Positions 27,221 to 36,960 of a stretch of 64,000 nt of DNA are shown here, one piece after another. The notes beneath the pieces were generated by a model. It was given only the letters and a program-made list of their open reading frames with translations, was not told the origin of the DNA and made no database searches. The translations under genes and the position numbers were made by a program. Origin of the DNA: JARLGU01 sp036504535 (GTDB taxonomy: Bacteria > Armatimonadota > Armatimonadia > Armatimonadales > Capsulimonadaceae). Numbering within the stretch: the first letter of the stretch is position 1; every line of letters starts with the position of its first letter. Location: contig DASXUY010000026.1 of NCBI GenBank assembly GCA_036504535.1, positions 124,001 to 188,000 on the forward strand, read 5' to 3'.

Positions 27221-28249
27221 TTACCAGACCACAGGCACTTCGCAGCCAGTTTCGGCGCTTTCGATAGCGGCGAAGACCATGGCGAGACTCTTGATGTTGT
27301 CCGTGGCGATGGTCTCTGGAGTGCTGCCCGTGCGGATGGCGGCGACGAACTCGCGAATGAGGCCTGTGTGGCCACCTGATTTGTCCGGCTCGCGAACCTC
27401 AGGTACCGCAAGGTCAACGTGCTCGCGCCAGAAGCCGTCATCGTTTGATGTTGACTTCGCCGTGATCCCCTCGTGGCCGTCCCATAGCGCGGTTCCTTTC
27501 GAGCCAAGCACGCGCCAGTCGCATTCCCAGCTCGTGTTCAGCCCTTCGGCGCACCAACTGCCGCGATAGGTGTAAACAATACCGTTTGACATCGTGAAGA
27601 TACAGATCGCGGACGCGTCGTGGTCGTACCACGAACCAGCGGGGTTCCATTCCTTGCAGAACACCGACACCGGGTCGGCACCGGAAATGAATCGGGCCTG
27701 ATCAAACGAGTGGATGGCCATATCGAGAAGCAGTACATGCTCCATTCGATCGCGGAAGCCGCCAAAGTGCGGTCCGAGGTAGAAGTCGCTGTTGACGGTG
27801 GTTATTGCCCCGATCCCGCCCGAATGGACGAGATCATGGAACTGGCGAATGATGGGCATGTAGCGCCGGTTCTGAATCACGGCGTAGATTTTGCCAGCCT
27901 TTTCTGCAGCAGCGATCATCTCTCGCGCATGCTCCATCGTATCGGCGAGAGGCTTCTCTCCGAGCACATGCAACCCTTGCGACAGCGCTGTCAACGTTAC
28001 GCCGTGATGCGCTTCGGGGATCGTGCAGTCGAACACGCAGTCAGCTTTGACGCTTTCGAGGACAGTCTTAAGATCGGTGCCAACGACCGAGCCTTCCGCG
28101 CCAAACTCAGCCTGACGCTTCCTCGCAGCTTCCTCGCTGATATCGACAAACGCGACAACGTCCACGTCGCCGACCGTTTTGGCTCCGTTCAGCCACGCGC
28201 CGCTCATGCCACCGCATCCCACCATCACCGCTCGAATATTGTCTGACAT
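27221..28249 (-). CDS. Gfo/Idh/MocA-family oxidoreductase
   Basis: A 342-residue NAD(P)-dependent dehydrogenase of sugars or inositol-like polyols. The N-terminal Rossmann fold has 'VMVGCGGMSGAWL' (~7-19) and the cofactor/substrate motif 'LGEKPLADTMEHA' with the conserved Glu-Lys-Pro near residue 92. The C-terminal alpha/beta domain (~125-340) follows. The ATG at 28249 is preceded by GGAGAAGC. It is divergent from a sugar isomerase/epimerase-like gene across 217 bp, a common pairing for catabolism of uncommon sugars. The substrate is unknown. Confidence 0.88.
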   Translation of the reverse strand: MSDNIRAVMVGCGGMSGAWLNGAKTVGDVDVVAFVDISEEAARKRQAEFGAEGSVVGTDLKTVLESVKADCVFDCTIPEAHHGVTLTALSQGLHVLGEKPLADTMEHAREMIAAAEKAGKIYAVIQNRRYMPIIRQFHDLVHSGGIGAITTVNSDFYLGPHFGGFRDRMEHVLLLDMAIHSFDQARFISGADPVSVFCKEWNPAGSWYDHDASAICIFTMSNGIVYTYRGSWCAEGLNTSWECDWRVLGSKGTALWDGHEGITAKSTSNDDGFWREHVDLAVPEVREPDKSGGHTGLIREFVAAIRTGSTPETIATDNIKSLAMVFAAIESAETGCEVPVVW

Positions 28250-28466
28250 AGATTGCTTCTCCCCAGTTGTCGACGGGCCGCCATACAATACACGCGGACG
28301 CGACTAGCTGTTGTTAAGTCCGACACTAACCGGTTAACAACCTCCATCATTTTTGAAAAAGGTGGGGATCTAGTGAATGATTTCTTGCCGTGCTTGCCGA
28401 AATATTCGCGGGCGCCCTCCAATGAGTAACACATTGTGACTATGGGTGCATAAGGAGATTTTCGCA

Positions 28467-29363
28467 ATGGCTCAAGAGATTGACATCAGGATTGGCACGC
28501 TTGTCAGCGGCGGCGGGCCGGATCCGGCTTCGTATATTAAGCAGATCATTCCGCACGGGTTTGAGAGCTTTTCGCTCACATTTTGGCAGACACTCGGCGG
28601 CGTCGATTTGAAGGCCTTAGCGGCTAGCGTCAACGAGGCAATCGCCGGGCACGACGTTAAGATTAGCTCTGTGGGGATATTTGGTAACCCGCTTGAAGGC
28701 ACTGAAAAAGACCTCGAAACGCTACAGGGCTGGGAACTGCTCATCGATAACGCGCACTTGTTTGGCGCAGACATCGTAGCAGGGTTTACGGGACGGCTTC
28801 GCGGAAAATCGATCCCGGATAGCATGGGACGATTCGCGGAAGTGTTCGGCCCGCTCGCCAAGCGCGCCGAGGACAAAGGCGTCAAGATCGCGTTTGAGAA
28901 CTGCTCGATGGGCGGCGACTGGCGCACTGGCGATTGGAATATCGCGCATACACCGGACGCGTGGAACCTGATGTTCGACGCCGTCCAATCCGACGCGATT
29001 GGACTCGAATGGGAGCCATGCCACCAGATGGTCGAGCTCATCGATCCCCTACCCCAACTTCGCGAGTGGACAAGCAAGATCCATCACGTTCACGGGAAAG
29101 ACGCCACGATCCTGTGGGATGTCGTGAAGAAGAACGGTATCGGTGGCAAGGAGACGTTCGCGTACCATCGCACGCCTGGTTTTGGCGACACGAACTGGAC
29201 CGATGTCATCAGCCTGCTTCGGCAGCACGGATACAAGGGTTCCATCGATATCGAAGGCTGGCACGACCCCGTCTACAAGGGCGACCTGGAGATGACCGGC
29301 CAGGTGTTCGGGTTGAACTACCTGAAAGCCTGCCGGGGGAACTTTGTGGACAACCCGAAGTAA
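28467..29363 (+). CDS. sugar phosphate isomerase/epimerase family protein (AP endonuclease 2-like TIM barrel)
   Basis: A 298-residue xylose-isomerase-like TIM barrel protein. Blocks include 'ISSVGIFGNPLEG', 'GADIVAGFTGRLRGKSI', 'VKIAFENCSMGGDWR', 'IGLEWEPCHQM' and 'HHVHGKDATI', with Glu, His and Asp that would bind a divalent metal, and 'GSIDIEGWHDP' late. Its start is the ATG at 28467 behind AAGGAG. It faces a Gfo/Idh oxidoreductase; together they suggest isomerisation/oxidation of a sugar or cyclitol. A hairpin follows the stop. Confidence 0.87.
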   Translation: MAQEIDIRIGTLVSGGGPDPASYIKQIIPHGFESFSLTFWQTLGGVDLKALAASVNEAIAGHDVKISSVGIFGNPLEGTEKDLETLQGWELLIDNAHLFGADIVAGFTGRLRGKSIPDSMGRFAEVFGPLAKRAEDKGVKIAFENCSMGGDWRTGDWNIAHTPDAWNLMFDAVQSDAIGLEWEPCHQMVELIDPLPQLREWTSKIHHVHGKDATILWDVVKKNGIGGKETFAYHRTPGFGDTNWTDVISLLRQHGYKGSIDIEGWHDPVYKGDLEMTGQVFGLNYLKACRGNFVDNPK

Positions 29364-29387
29364 GTTGCCTGTTCGGTGACGATGTCA

Positions 29388-29424
29388 CAACGCCCATTCA
29401 GGCCAACGGCTTGAGTGGGCGTTG
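29388..29424 (+). terminator. terminator-like hairpin after the isomerase gene
   Basis: CAACGCCCA pairs perfectly with TGGGCGTTG around a 19-base loop, followed by TTGCGTG. The T-run is weak, so it may serve both convergent genes. The rest of 29364-29673 holds only one doubtful small frame. Confidence 0.5.
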
Positions 29425-29440
29425 TTGCGTGTAAGCCTGC

Positions 29441-29644
29441 TTAGAGCCGACTCCCTGTTTCCGCTAGCGCTGACAAAATGGCGCCGAATGCCTCCGAGAC
29501 GACACATTCCACCACCGCATCCCATTTGATTCTTCTCTTGGGCTCGGGGCGAACATCAGGCGCGTCAATAGTCGCGGTCAGAAACCGCATTGGCTTCCGG
29601 ACGGCGAGTTGATGCCGATCAGTTGTTGTGGCAAGCTTCTTCAC
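29441..29644 (-). CDS. small hypothetical protein (doubtful)
   Basis: A 67-residue frame with a GTG start at 29644, 29 bases after the glycyl radical enzyme stop and on the same strand. It is basic in the middle and ends 'SALAETGSRL'. I see no ribosome binding site, no motif and no membrane segment. It could be a real small downstream gene or chance. Confidence 0.25.
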   Translation of the reverse strand: MKKLATTTDRHQLAVRKPMRFLTATIDAPDVRPEPKRRIKWDAVVECVVSEAFGAILSALAETGSRL

Positions 29645-29673
29645 GGTCGTTTGTTTGTGTTGTCAACGATCGG

Positions 29674-31884
29674 CTAGTATTCGGTTCTGGCGATCACGCT
29701 GTCCTGCAGCGCGGGCGAAAGCCAGACAAAGTACTCACTGTAGCCGCCAATCCGCACGATCAGGTCGCGATGCGCGTCTGGATTGACGCGTGCGTCGAGC
29801 ATCTCCTCACGGCTAACGGCGGACACCTGGATCTGCATACCGCCCTGGTCAAAGAAGGCTCGCACGAGGGCGGCGGCGGCTTTGAGACCGTCGTCGCTGG
29901 TAAGAACTTCCTTCTGCAGACGCAGATTCAGCACCGGGGTGCCCACTGCTTTCCAAAGAGGCAGGGATGCCACCGATGTGAGCATGGCCGTGGGACCGTT
30001 CGCGTCCTTCCCCTGCGACGGACCAACGGAATCGACAAGCGGCGTGTGTGCACTGCGGCCATCCGGTGTTGCGCCAACCGCTGCTCCCGCGCCCGCATAC
30101 GTAGTGAAGAGAATGCACGAAGGTAGGTACCGCCCCCCGCGAGGCGTTTCGTGGGACCGCAACTCGTCCCACGCGTAGCCAATAACATCACGGCCCAAAT
30201 CGTCGACTGCAGCGATATCGTTTCCAAACTTTGGCGCGGACTTCAGAAGTCGGTGGATGGTCTCGTGCCCGGTGTAGTTATCGCGTAGAGCGTCCAGTAG
30301 CCCCCGCTTTCCGATTGAGCGCTCCTCATAGACACGCAGTCTGATAGCAGCCATCGAATCGATCAGGTTTGCGATACCTTGGTAGCTCACCACAGCCCAG
30401 TTGTAACGGGCGCCGCCTGCTTCAAATGACTTTCGGTGTTTGACGCAGTCTCGCGTAAAGAGCGTGCGCGCCAGCTTCGGGTCGCCTTGATGGAAACGAC
30501 GCGTCAGTGCTTCTCGGTTCTTGGCCACGAAATCGTCGGTCATGTACTGGATCTGTCGCTTCACTGCCCAGGCAAACTCGTCGAACGTCTCCATCGCACA
30601 GAATGCGCCCGTGTGCGGACCGCGTTGCGCCCGCGTCTGAGGGTCCGCGCCGTCGTGCAAAGCAAGTTCAAGAGCCTTAGCGAGGTTGATGTCGCCTTCG
30701 AGGCTGCCAACGTTCGAGAGCCCAGCGATCATGGTCTCAGTACAGCCGCCAAAGCCAATCTCGCGAGCGTCTTCCAGGGTCAGTCCAAGGTCGCTGTTGA
30801 GCAGCGATTCAACGTAGAGGTCATCGTTGTAGAGGGCTGGCCGCCCGCTGCCCAGGCCCAGCGCTCTTAATGTGAGAATGAGTGCCGATTCGGGAGTTTG
30901 CTTCGTGACGCGAAACGCAACGTTCGGACGTCGAAGCTTGTTGCGCAGACACGCCTCGATGCACTCGAGGGTCAACGCATTAACACCATCGCGACCGTCA
31001 GGGGTGTAGCCACCGATCTGCAGGTTCCATCCATTGAGGCGCTCGAAGGATTCCCAAAGCTCGTCCAACAGATCCCGCGCGAAAGCTAAGTCAAGCGTAC
31101 CCGAATGGATGTCGGCTTCGAAGAGCGGTCCTAGCACCTGGTCGAACCGACCAATGCTGTCGCAACCGTCGAGCATCCACGTGAAGTTGACTGCTAGAAG
31201 GCCCTCGACAAAGTTCCGGGATGGGTTTAGGAAGCCGTGGGCGAAGCTTCTCGCGATCAGGGATAGTCGCTCTTTGCGCAAACCAGTTGCAGCCCCAGCC
31301 GCCTCGACTAGCGCGGTTGCAACAGTTGTGTGGAACGCTCGGACGCCGACCGCGTAGTCCTTGAGCGTGCGGAGCAGGTTGGCTTCGTCCGTCGTATCGC
31401 TTTCGGCTGTAGTCGCCTGCAATGCGCCATCAAGCTCGGCTTCGATGGAGAGAAAGCCTTCGTTCACCACACGGCGCATGTCCGGGTTGGTGTGCGTGTA
31501 TCCGCCAAAGTGGACTAGCCGCGCACGTAAGTCCGCGACCACCGCATCGATCTCGGCTGCATATTGCGGAAAATCAGCCTTCCGCTGGTCGGCCAGGCGT
31601 CCGTCGATTGCGAGGCCTGAGTGGTGGTTGTGGTGGACGATTGTCGACACCGCAGTCCAGTAGCCATGTGACTCGCGGCTGCGCGCATCCGGCTGCGGCT
31701 CGAACGGAATCAAGTATCGGCCATCGGGGACGCGGACACCGTTATGCTCAAGGAGTCGCCGGTAAGCGAGGCCGTAAGAGCGCGGCCAAGGCAGATCGAG
31801 CCCCTCGTAGAAACCAACCGCCGCCCATTCTCCGATCCCTTCCATAGCAGCGACGCACTTCTCAAGATTCTGAATCGTCGTCAT
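29674..31884 (-). CDS. glycyl radical enzyme (pyruvate formate-lyase family, function unknown)
   Basis: A 736-residue PFL-fold enzyme. The active-site Cys and Glu lie in 'IGFGGCTETMIAG' (Cys381, Glu383) and the glycyl radical loop is 'RIGGYSEYFVWLSP' with Gly714, followed by the usual 'ARTEY' end. The GCxE arrangement with a single Cys fits the dehydratase/lyase branch rather than true PFL, which has two adjacent cysteines. The N-terminal ~120 residues are unlike the classic members. The ATG at 31884 follows GAGGAAA. A radical-SAM activase is needed to make the radical, but none is encoded in the window. Substrate unknown; oxygen sensitivity is expected. Confidence 0.85.
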   Translation of the reverse strand: MTTIQNLEKCVAAMEGIGEWAAVGFYEGLDLPWPRSYGLAYRRLLEHNGVRVPDGRYLIPFEPQPDARSRESHGYWTAVSTIVHHNHHSGLAIDGRLADQRKADFPQYAAEIDAVVADLRARLVHFGGYTHTNPDMRRVVNEGFLSIEAELDGALQATTAESDTTDEANLLRTLKDYAVGVRAFHTTVATALVEAAGAATGLRKERLSLIARSFAHGFLNPSRNFVEGLLAVNFTWMLDGCDSIGRFDQVLGPLFEADIHSGTLDLAFARDLLDELWESFERLNGWNLQIGGYTPDGRDGVNALTLECIEACLRNKLRRPNVAFRVTKQTPESALILTLRALGLGSGRPALYNDDLYVESLLNSDLGLTLEDAREIGFGGCTETMIAGLSNVGSLEGDINLAKALELALHDGADPQTRAQRGPHTGAFCAMETFDEFAWAVKRQIQYMTDDFVAKNREALTRRFHQGDPKLARTLFTRDCVKHRKSFEAGGARYNWAVVSYQGIANLIDSMAAIRLRVYEERSIGKRGLLDALRDNYTGHETIHRLLKSAPKFGNDIAAVDDLGRDVIGYAWDELRSHETPRGGRYLPSCILFTTYAGAGAAVGATPDGRSAHTPLVDSVGPSQGKDANGPTAMLTSVASLPLWKAVGTPVLNLRLQKEVLTSDDGLKAAAALVRAFFDQGGMQIQVSAVSREEMLDARVNPDAHRDLIVRIGGYSEYFVWLSPALQDSVIARTEY

Positions 31885-32046
31885 GTGAAATTTTCCTCGC
31901 GAGCCAAACAGATCGCATGGATGCTTGCCTGTTTAGCGCAGATTATCAGAGGATCGATTCGCTGGTACACATGGATGTTCCTGCATGAGTGGCGGAGAAT
32001 CAGCGGCTTGTGCGACGGGCAATCGACTCGGACATCAGATCGTAGG

Positions 32047-33750
32047 TTACCGTGCGCCTGCTGCCGTAAGGATCGCAACAAGCGAACGATCATTTGTGTT
32101 CTTCACATGCCAAAGAACGGACTTCCCTGCCCTGTCCTTGGCGTTAACATTTGCACCGTTGGCGATAAGCGCTCGCGCGGCCTCTTCACCGCCGTATTTA
32201 ATTTTCATGAGTGCCGTTTCGCCTTTATTATCGCGGGCGTTGACTATAGCATCCGCATAAACGAGCATTCGTACCTTGAGGGGATACTCAGGTCCGAAAG
32301 TCATCAAGGCAGTTGCGCCATTTTGGTCATTCGCATTAACATCAACTCCAGCAGCAATTAGTGCCTTAACCGTCTCAGGTGCTCCCTGCATTGCTCGCAT
32401 GAGAGTAGTCACGCCTTGCGCGTTCTTCACCTTCACATCTGATCCCGCTGCTACGAGCGCCGCGAAAACACCTGGATTACTGTTGGCAGCTGCGAGGAAA
32501 AGCACATTCTCGCCCGCAGGAGCCTGCAAATTGATATCAGCCCCTGCGGCGATAAGTTCCATGATGAATTTTGCGTTGGAGGCTTCCGCTGCTTCTACCA
32601 AGGGGGTTCGCCCAAAGTCGTCACGAACATTTACCTGAGCGCCAGATTGTACCAGTCTTCGAAACGTAGCTAGTCTGGTGTACCTTATGGCTTGGAACAG
32701 ACACCTGCTGACTTCGGGAGAGCGGAAAGGAATATCGTAACTCATGACGCAGGCGGCGAGCGAGTCGTCGTCCTCAACCCATAGAGCAGTAGAAAGCACA
32801 TCACCCGCTATGGCGGGCACCTTGAGTAGGTCGCGCGCCCCGCTAGCCGCGACCAGCTTGAAGCAGTCAACGTCACGCCCGCGGGCTGCCGCCACTAATG
32901 CTCCATGCCCAATATCCGGGAGTCCTAGCGATTTCTTGACGAATGGAGTCATCATCATTGACGCGCTATCAGTAAGACCCGACTCCAGGGCATACTCAAG
33001 CGCGCGCCCGGATGGCTCTGCCCCATGCGCAATGAGAAGCGCCATGAAGTCAAGATAGCCTCCTTGAGCCGCCTTATGCATGGCACTCCTGCTATTCTCG
33101 TCCTTTGGCTCAACAAGGGCTCCGGCCGCGATTAATACCTTGGCGATGCGAACATCATCGCAACAGGCTGCGAAAACAAGTGGCGTATAGCCTAGATAGT
33201 CATCTGAATCATTGACCCGTGCACCTGCTTTGACCAGCATTTCAACTATGCCGACATTGCCATTGTACGACGCGATCATAAGCGCGTTCCAGCCTCTATT
33301 TGATGCTCTAGGCCCGCGTCCCAGTGCCTCTAGGTTTGCCCCCATGATGTTGGCATCAGCGCCCGCATCGAGGAGAGCCTTGACGCACCCAGCAAAATCT
33401 CGTCCGGTCGCCTTGAATGGTATCCGCCACTGAGAATGCACGTCATACGGCAAAATCCGCTGCTCAGCGTCGTAAGCGGTCCCCTGCAAAGCTGCGCGCA
33501 TGAGGGCTGTTTCACCTGCATTGTTTTTGAGATCAAGTGATGCTCCCTGAGCGATAAGGCGGTTTACCTTTGTAGCCTCGCCATTCGCGGCGGCGTTGAT
33601 CAGGGCTGTATTTCCGAGCGGATCGCGACGATCAACGGGGCGGATGGGTAGCCCCTGTTTAGGTGAGGCGAATGCGCCTGAGGTGAACAGGGCTATGACT
33701 AGGAAGGCAAGGACAGCGCGCCGCCAGACAACAACCGAGACTTTCGTCAT
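32047..33750 (-). CDS. exported or membrane-anchored ankyrin-repeat protein
   Basis: A 567-residue protein with an N-terminal signal or anchor segment (residues ~8-28, VVVWRRAVLAFLVIALFTSG) followed by about 13 ankyrin repeats to the C-terminus. Clear repeat cores include 'NTALINAAANGEATKVNRLI', 'AGETALMRAA', 'YTPLVFAACCDDVRIAKVLI', 'RTPLVEAAEASNAKFIMELI' and 'NGATALMTFG'. Ankyrin arrays bind proteins; partner and role are unknown. I start at the ATG at 33750 (GGAAGA upstream). It has no operon partner. Some repeats lack a full helix pair, so the count is approximate. Confidence 0.85.
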   Translation of the reverse strand: MTKVSVVVWRRAVLAFLVIALFTSGAFASPKQGLPIRPVDRRDPLGNTALINAAANGEATKVNRLIAQGASLDLKNNAGETALMRAALQGTAYDAEQRILPYDVHSQWRIPFKATGRDFAGCVKALLDAGADANIMGANLEALGRGPRASNRGWNALMIASYNGNVGIVEMLVKAGARVNDSDDYLGYTPLVFAACCDDVRIAKVLIAAGALVEPKDENSRSAMHKAAQGGYLDFMALLIAHGAEPSGRALEYALESGLTDSASMMMTPFVKKSLGLPDIGHGALVAAARGRDVDCFKLVAASGARDLLKVPAIAGDVLSTALWVEDDDSLAACVMSYDIPFRSPEVSRCLFQAIRYTRLATFRRLVQSGAQVNVRDDFGRTPLVEAAEASNAKFIMELIAAGADINLQAPAGENVLFLAAANSNPGVFAALVAAGSDVKVKNAQGVTTLMRAMQGAPETVKALIAAGVDVNANDQNGATALMTFGPEYPLKVRMLVYADAIVNARDNKGETALMKIKYGGEEAARALIANGANVNAKDRAGKSVLWHVKNTNDRSLVAILTAAGAR

Positions 33751-33913
33751 AAACAAGATCTTCCCGCACGCGTGGGTATTTGTGGCTCACGCCTACTTGC
33801 TTAATGCAGCATTTCCGAGGATCGGTTCGCGAATGGGAGACGAAGTTCCTGCGTAGACGGCAGTCATACGATGCGCATGATGAAGCTGGCGCCACAGCCT
33901 CAAAGAAAAACTA

Positions 33914-33939
33914 CCCCTCGCCAATATGGAAAGGGGCAG
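33914..33939 (-). terminator. rho-independent terminator of the SIS gene
   Basis: On the minus strand CTGCCCCT pairs with AGGGGTAG (one G-U pair) and is followed by TTTTTCTTTG, about 33 bases after the SIS stop at 33972. Confidence 0.65.
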
Positions 33940-33971
33940 TATCGTTTAACCAAGCACAGAAATTCCGTTCG

Positions 33972-35018
33972 CTATGTCGTCTTCGTGACCTTGCTGAGGC
34001 CACGTGGGTGGTCCGGGTCGTAACCCTTGGCGACAGACAGCCAGTGGGCGAAAAGCTGGCCAGCCACGACGTACACCAACGGCGAGAGCCATTCGGGGAC
34101 TGAGCCGGGGATGCGTATTGCGGTTTCGCTGCCTGCAAGGAACGAAGGGTCGTGTGCGAATGAGATGAGGGCGGGATGGCTGGGGCGCAGCCGCTCGGCC
34201 AGCTCCTGCATGTTCTCGTAGCCCTTGCCCGACGGTGCGATCATGATAACGGGATAGCCTTGGTGCACGAGCGCAATCGGGCCGTGTTGGAAGTCAGCGG
34301 CCGAGAAGCTCTTGGCACCAATAAGGCAGGTTTCTGTCAGCTTCAGGGCCACTTCGGATGCGGTGCAGTGGTTGTAACCGCGACCGATGACGACGCAGTC
34401 CTGAATGTCCTTGTAGCGGCGCACGAGCGAGTGGATGGTATCGTCGAGAGCCAAGGTCGCTTCGATCTGGTCCGCTGCTCGCCGCAGGTGCTCCAAGCGC
34501 TCCGGGCGGTTGTCGGCTAGCGCGGTGGACAGCAAAGCGATCATCGCCAGAGCGCTGGTGTAGGTCTTGGTGGCGGCGACGCTCACTTCGTTCCCGGCTG
34601 GGGTGATCAACGGAAATTCGACAGCTTGGGCAAGCGCAGAATTGGCATCGTTGGTGATACAGGCCGTCAGTGCGCCTGTCTTACGGCCCTGCTTGCAGAC
34701 AGCGAGCACATCGGGACCAGCTCCGGACTGCGAGATACCAAGAACCAACGTATGCTCGTCTAGGTGCGGGATGGCATCGTAGATGGTGAACACCGACGGC
34801 GCGGCAAGGGCGATAGGAATGCCGTGCTCGATTTCGAGGATGTACTTGGCGTAATGCGCCACATTATCGCTAGTTCCACGAGCCGCGATATAGGCGAACC
34901 GAATCTCGCGCTGGACGATCGCGTCACGCAGCGACTCTACACGGTGGAACTCCTTGTCAACTATCCGTCGGATAATGTCCGGCTGCTGCCGGATCTCATC
35001 GAGCATGTGGGAAATCAA
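33972..35018 (-). CDS. SIS-domain sugar isomerase (GlmS C-terminal-like, AgaS/NagB-II type)
   Basis: A 348-residue protein with two SIS domains and no glutaminase domain. The first has 'RGTSDNVAHYAKYI' and the phosphosugar-binding 'LGISQSGAGPDVL'; the second has 'VVIGRGYNHCTASEVALKL' and 'FSAADFQHGPIALV'. The end 'DPDHPRGLSKVT' parallels the GlmS C-terminal loop 'DxPRNLAKSVT' that carries the catalytic Lys. It likely isomerises or deaminates an amino-sugar phosphate. The start is a TTG at 35018 because AGGAG lies ten bases upstream; an ATG four codons later lacks a site. Confidence 0.85.
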   Translation of the reverse strand: MISHMLDEIRQQPDIIRRIVDKEFHRVESLRDAIVQREIRFAYIAARGTSDNVAHYAKYILEIEHGIPIALAAPSVFTIYDAIPHLDEHTLVLGISQSGAGPDVLAVCKQGRKTGALTACITNDANSALAQAVEFPLITPAGNEVSVAATKTYTSALAMIALLSTALADNRPERLEHLRRAADQIEATLALDDTIHSLVRRYKDIQDCVVIGRGYNHCTASEVALKLTETCLIGAKSFSAADFQHGPIALVHQGYPVIMIAPSGKGYENMQELAERLRPSHPALISFAHDPSFLAGSETAIRIPGSVPEWLSPLVYVVAGQLFAHWLSVAKGYDPDHPRGLSKVTKTT

Positions 35019-35281
35019 ATCTAACGTTCTCCTGCTTGTGGTAGGATGCGCGGCGTGTCGTGAGGGCTTCGGTGCGCTATCGACGGACTATTGGCCGCAG
35101 CAATGACGGGTACAGGCAAAGTATACCTCACGCCGCAAATGGATTCTGAACTTGCTGTCGCTAAAGCGGGCAGGCTATAGGCCAGTAAGTCTACGAGTGC
35201 AATACGGCTCATTCGCGCAAAAATACACGTACTGGCTACGGATTGGCGATGCGTTGCGCTACCCGCGTATCCAGCCTGCGG

Positions 35282-35311
35282 TTGACTTTGAAACCGCCTG
35301 TAGAGTAACAT
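35282..35311 (+). promoter_or_regulatory. putative serA promoter
   Basis: TTGACT (35282-35287), 18 bp spacer, TAACAT (35306-35311), giving a leader of about 28 bases before the serA TTG. The remaining divergent gap 35019-35281 shows no gene. Confidence 0.55.
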
Positions 35312-35345
35312 ACGTGGGTTAAAAATTCGACAGGAGCGGTAAATT

Positions 35346-36926
35346 TTGGCAAAAGTTTTGGTAAGTGATCCGATCGCCAATGAAGGCATCGAAATTCTCG
35401 CGAAGGCAGCGGACGTGGATGTTAAGACTGGGCTGTCTGAAAGCGAATTGATCGCCATTATCGGCGACTACGACGCATTGGCCGTCCGCTCCGAGACGAA
35501 GGTTACGGCTGCAGTGCTGGCGGCGGCAAAGAACTTGAAGATCATCGGTCGCGCCGGTGTGGGCGTCGATAATATCGATGTCATCAGGGCTACCGAACAG
35601 GGCGTGCTTGTCGTCAACTCCCCCGAAGGCAATACCATTGCTGCGGCCGAATTGACCGTCGCCATGTTGCTGGCGCTGGCTCGCAACATCTCTCCTGCTG
35701 ATCAGGCGCTGCGGAACGGCGAGTGGAAGCGCAGCAAGTATGTTGGCGTCGAAGTCTACAAGAAGACAGTCGGCGTCATCGGTCTTGGCAAGATCGGCCG
35801 CGAAGTCACAAAGCGACTGCAAGCGTTTGGCATGAACGTGCTGGCATTTGACCCTTATCTCACCGAGGAGGCGGGCCGTCAGCTTGGCGTCCGCGTCACC
35901 GACCTCAACACCATCTACCGCGAATCGGACTACATCACGCTGCACGTCCCTAAGACCAAGGAGACGGCAGGTATGATCGGCGCCGAGCAGATCGCGATGA
36001 TGAAGCCAACAGTTCGTCTGGTCAACGTTGCTCGCGGTGGCCTGATCGACGAATCGGCGCTGGCGGACGCGCTTAAGGCCAACCGCATCGGCGGCGCGGC
36101 GATCGACGTTTACTCCACCGAACCGGCCCCGAAAGACAACCCTCTTCTCGGGTTGCCCAACGTGCTCCATACGCCTCACCTTGGCGCGTCGACTGAAGAG
36201 GCGCAGGTGAACGTCGCTATCGACATCGCCGAGCAGATCGTCGACGTGCTCGCTGGCAAGCCTGCCCGCGCCGCAGTCAATATGCCGAGCGTCAGCCAGG
36301 ATGTGCTGCTGCGGTTGGCTCCGTACCTCACGCTTGCCGAGAAGATCGGGTCGCTGCAGTCTCAGCTTGCTGTTGGACGCATTGACAGCGTCGAGGTCAT
36401 CTTCGCGGGCGACTTTGACGACTTCCCGACGGTCCATCTGGTTCGCGCGGTGCTGAAGGGCTTCCTTGAGCCCTTGGTCGCCGAAAGCGTTAACTACGTG
36501 AACGCCCCCACCCTCGCTAAGCGACGCGGTGTAGAGGTGGTCGAAAGCCGCCACCCGGCTACCGGCGATCACTCGTGCCTGTTGAGCGTCCGCGCTCACG
36601 CTGGCGACAAGACGCGTGAGATCTGCGGCACCGTTTACAACAACAACGAAGTGCGGATCGTCCATATTGACGGTTTCCGCGTCAATGTCAAGCCGACCGG
36701 TTACCTGCTCGTTACCGAGCACAAGGATAAGCCGGGCATTATCGGCAAGGTCGGCACCATTCTCGGCGAGAAGGGCATCAATATCGGCGGTATGCACGTT
36801 GGCCGCGCCGGGATTGGCGAGTCCGCGTTGATGGTGCTCGTGATCGATTCACCGCTTTCTGATGAGCTTGTCGAGCAGATTAAGACCGTCGCCGGTATGG
36901 AGACTGCAAAGCAAGTCCAGTTGTAG
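35346..36926 (+). CDS. serA: D-3-phosphoglycerate dehydrogenase
   Basis: A 526-residue enzyme that oxidises 3-phosphoglycerate, the first step of serine synthesis. The NAD-binding core has 'VGVIGLGKIGREVTKRL' (~145-160), 'VRLVNVARGGLIDESAL' with the catalytic Arg, and 'LHTPHLGASTEEAQ' with the catalytic His. An intervening domain (~325-450) and a C-terminal ACT domain ('GYLLVTEHKDKPGIIGKVG') give the long, serine-regulated form. The start is TTG at 35346, nine bases after AGGAG. A 492-codon frame runs opposite to it, but this is a composition shadow. Confidence 0.96.
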   Translation: MAKVLVSDPIANEGIEILAKAADVDVKTGLSESELIAIIGDYDALAVRSETKVTAAVLAAAKNLKIIGRAGVGVDNIDVIRATEQGVLVVNSPEGNTIAAAELTVAMLLALARNISPADQALRNGEWKRSKYVGVEVYKKTVGVIGLGKIGREVTKRLQAFGMNVLAFDPYLTEEAGRQLGVRVTDLNTIYRESDYITLHVPKTKETAGMIGAEQIAMMKPTVRLVNVARGGLIDESALADALKANRIGGAAIDVYSTEPAPKDNPLLGLPNVLHTPHLGASTEEAQVNVAIDIAEQIVDVLAGKPARAAVNMPSVSQDVLLRLAPYLTLAEKIGSLQSQLAVGRIDSVEVIFAGDFDDFPTVHLVRAVLKGFLEPLVAESVNYVNAPTLAKRRGVEVVESRHPATGDHSCLLSVRAHAGDKTREICGTVYNNNEVRIVHIDGFRVNVKPTGYLLVTEHKDKPGIIGKVGTILGEKGINIGGMHVGRAGIGESALMVLVIDSPLSDELVEQIKTVAGMETAKQVQL

Positions 36927-36960
36927 GGCGAGGGTCGTGCCTACGGAGCACCCCAAATAG

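Noticed and set aside
35319..36797. 492-codon frame on the minus strand opposite serA
   Set aside because: It mirrors serA codon by codon, has no recognisable domain and no promoter or ribosome binding site; high-GC antisense shadow.
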